Below are positions 62,914 through 64,000 of a DNA stretch of 64,000 bases, in pieces (positions within the stretch are counted from its first letter, which is position 1; every line of letters starts with the position of its first letter). The notes beneath the pieces were generated by a model that was not told the origin of the DNA, searched no databases, and saw only the letters and a program-made list of their open reading frames with translations. A program made the position numbers and the translations under genes. This stretch comes from JAKFDI01 sp044508835 (GTDB lineage Bacteria > Pseudomonadota > Gammaproteobacteria > Burkholderiales > Burkholderiaceae_C). The DNA lies in the NCBI GenBank assembly GCA_044508835.1, contig JBIQHD010000019.1:1-64000 (forward strand). The letters are read 5' to 3'.

Positions 62914-64000
62914 TCACTTGCTGAGCACGAAGCCCTTCAGCTTGCCGAAGGCCTGGTCGAGCAGCGCCTTCTGCTGCTCCTGGTGCAGGTGGGCGTAGCC
63001 CACCGCCGGCGAGGCCGAGGCCGGCCGGCCGGCGTAGCCGAGCTTCTGGCCTTCGCTCATGTTCTCGTGGATGTAGTGCTGCACGAAGAACCACGCGCCC
63101 TGGTTCTGCGGTTCGTCCTGGCACCACACCAGCTCGGTCGCGTTGGGGAAGCGCTTGAGCTCGGCGGCAAAGGCCTTGTGCGGGAACGGATAGAGCTGCT
63201 CCACGCGCAGGATGACCGTGTCCCAGGCCTTCTTCTCGTCGCGGCGCTTGAGCAGGTCGTAGGCCACCTTGCCCGAGCAGGCGATCACGCGCTTGACCTT
63301 CTGCGGGTCGATCTCGGGATGGTTCGGCCCGATGACGGTGCGGAACTCGCCCTTGGTGAACTCCGACAGCGGCGAGGTCGCATCCTTGGCGCGCAGCAGC
63401 GACTTGGGCGTCATGATGATGAGCGGCTTGCGGAACAGCCGCACCATCTGCCGGCGCAGCACATGGAAGATCTGGCTGGCCGTGGTCGGCTGCACGATCT
63501 GCATGTTGTTGTCGGCGGCCAGCTGCATGAAGCGCTCGAGCCGCGCCGAGCTGTGCTCCGGCCCCTGCCCCTCGTAGCCGTGCGGCAGCATCAGCGTGAG
63601 GCCGTTGACGCGGCCCCACTTCACCTCGCCGGAGGCGATGAACTGGTCGATGACGACCTGCGCGCCGTTGGCGAAGTCGCCGAACTGCGCCTCCCAGATC
63701 ACCAGCGTGTTCGGGTCGGCGCTGGCGTAGCCGTACTCGAAGCCCAGCACGGCCTCTTCCGACAGCAGCGAGTCGATGACGACGAAGGGCGCCTGGTTGT
63801 CGGCCACGTGCTCCAGCGGCGTGTACGAGCCCTCGTTCCACTTCTCGCGGTTCTGGTCGTGCAGCACCGCGTGGCGGTGGGTGAAGGTGCCGCGGCCGCA
63901 GTCCTCGCCCGACAGGCGCACGGCATAGCCGCTGGCCACCAGCGAGGCGTAGGCCAGGTGCTCGCCCATGCCCCAGTCGACGTTGATCTCGCCGCGGCCC
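62914..64000 (-). CDS. odhA: 2-oxoglutarate dehydrogenase E1, 3' part
   Basis: The C-terminal 361 residues; the start is beyond the window. Matches transketolase-like E1: SGEDCGRGTFTHRHAVLHDQ (core GEDCGRGTFTHRHA), FEYGYASADPNTLVIWEAQFGDF (core WEAQFGDFANGAQ), LPHGYEGQGPEHSSAR and the end KGFVLSK. The enzyme decarboxylates 2-oxoglutarate with thiamine diphosphate in the TCA cycle. First gene of the operon that continues with odhB, SMR, lpd, zapE and the small secreted protein. Confidence 0.96.
   Translation of the reverse strand, partial: GRGEINVDWGMGEHLAYASLVASGYAVRLSGEDCGRGTFTHRHAVLHDQNREKWNEGSYTPLEHVADNQAPFVVIDSLLSEEAVLGFEYGYASADPNTLVIWEAQFGDFANGAQVVIDQFIASGEVKWGRVNGLTLMLPHGYEGQGPEHSSARLERFMQLAADNNMQIVQPTTASQIFHVLRRQMVRLFRKPLIIMTPKSLLRAKDATSPLSEFTKGEFRTVIGPNHPEIDPQKVKRVIACSGKVAYDLLKRRDEKKAWDTVILRVEQLYPFPHKAFAAELKRFPNATELVWCQDEPQNQGAWFFVQHYIHENMSEGQKLGYAGRPASASPAVGYAHLHQEQQKALLDQAFGKLKGFVLSK

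Overview
The window is 64 kb of high-GC, gene-dense chromosome. Its gene content and order are typical of a betaproteobacterium of the order Burkholderiales: hfq-hflX-hflK-hflC-DUF2065-hisZ-purA, rpsB-tsf-pyrH-frr-uppS-cdsA-dxr-rseP-bamA-skp-lpxD-fabZ-lpxA-lpxB-rnhB, and a separate HisZ regulatory subunit. Gene order and protein style fit Comamonadaceae or the neighbouring Rubrivivax/Leptothrix group, but the sequence alone does not settle the family. I see no prophage, insertion sequence, CRISPR array or rRNA operon. Nearly everything is conserved core genome, so the less ordinary signals are mostly in leaders and operon contents.

Layout. 1-4361: the 3' end of a peroxiredoxin gene, then a PIN-PhoH ATPase, and on the minus strand exonuclease I behind a Tat-exported ATP-dependent DNA ligase. 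4437-7436: the acuI-prpE operon (acryloyl-CoA reductase and propionyl-CoA synthetase), with a terminator-like hairpin in its leader. 7554-9452: an NlpC/P60 lipid-free secreted hydrolase and moaA, ending in a bidirectional terminator. 9473-12925: ppsA and its regulatory kinase/phosphorylase ppsR, divergently transcribed.

12926-28254: one long minus-strand cluster read from rpsB to an rRNA/tRNA methyltransferase. It covers translation factors, UMP kinase, isoprenoid and phospholipid precursors, outer-membrane assembly and lipid A synthesis. Several genes overlap or abut. The rpsB leader is about 170 nt and has complementary segments arranged as a pseudoknot. 28260-33461: an amidase, bifunctional NAD(P)HX repair enzyme (Nnr), and RNase R without its usual N-terminal helix-turn-helix. 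A tRNA-Leu(CAG) with its own promoter and terminator lies at 33532-33663.

33753-50182: a minus-strand series made of rlmN-pilF-rodZ-ispG-hisS-yfgM-bamB-der-hfq-hflX-hflK-hflC-DUF2065-hisZ-purA-phosphoribosyltransferase, with ndk immediately upstream of rlmN. 50311-57427: rluB, scpB, rluD, bamD, a YoaA-type helicase and ydcH. 57482-64000: a PP2C phosphatase, then a minus-strand operon read from odhA: odhA (cut by the window edge), odhB, a small SMR exporter, lpd, zapE and a small secreted coiled-coil protein.

The gene-free stretches are all below 300 nt; the longest are 53061-53333 (273 nt), 11882-12106, 7385-7590 and 28068-28259. Regulatory elements are hand-read candidates: no folding, promoter or database search was run. 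The best leads are the rpsB leader, the hairpin-plus-U-run leaders of acuI, phoH and ppsA, several genes with a -10-like element so close to the start that leaderless mRNAs are predicted, the dyad in front of hfq, and the SMR gene inside the 2-oxoglutarate dehydrogenase operon.
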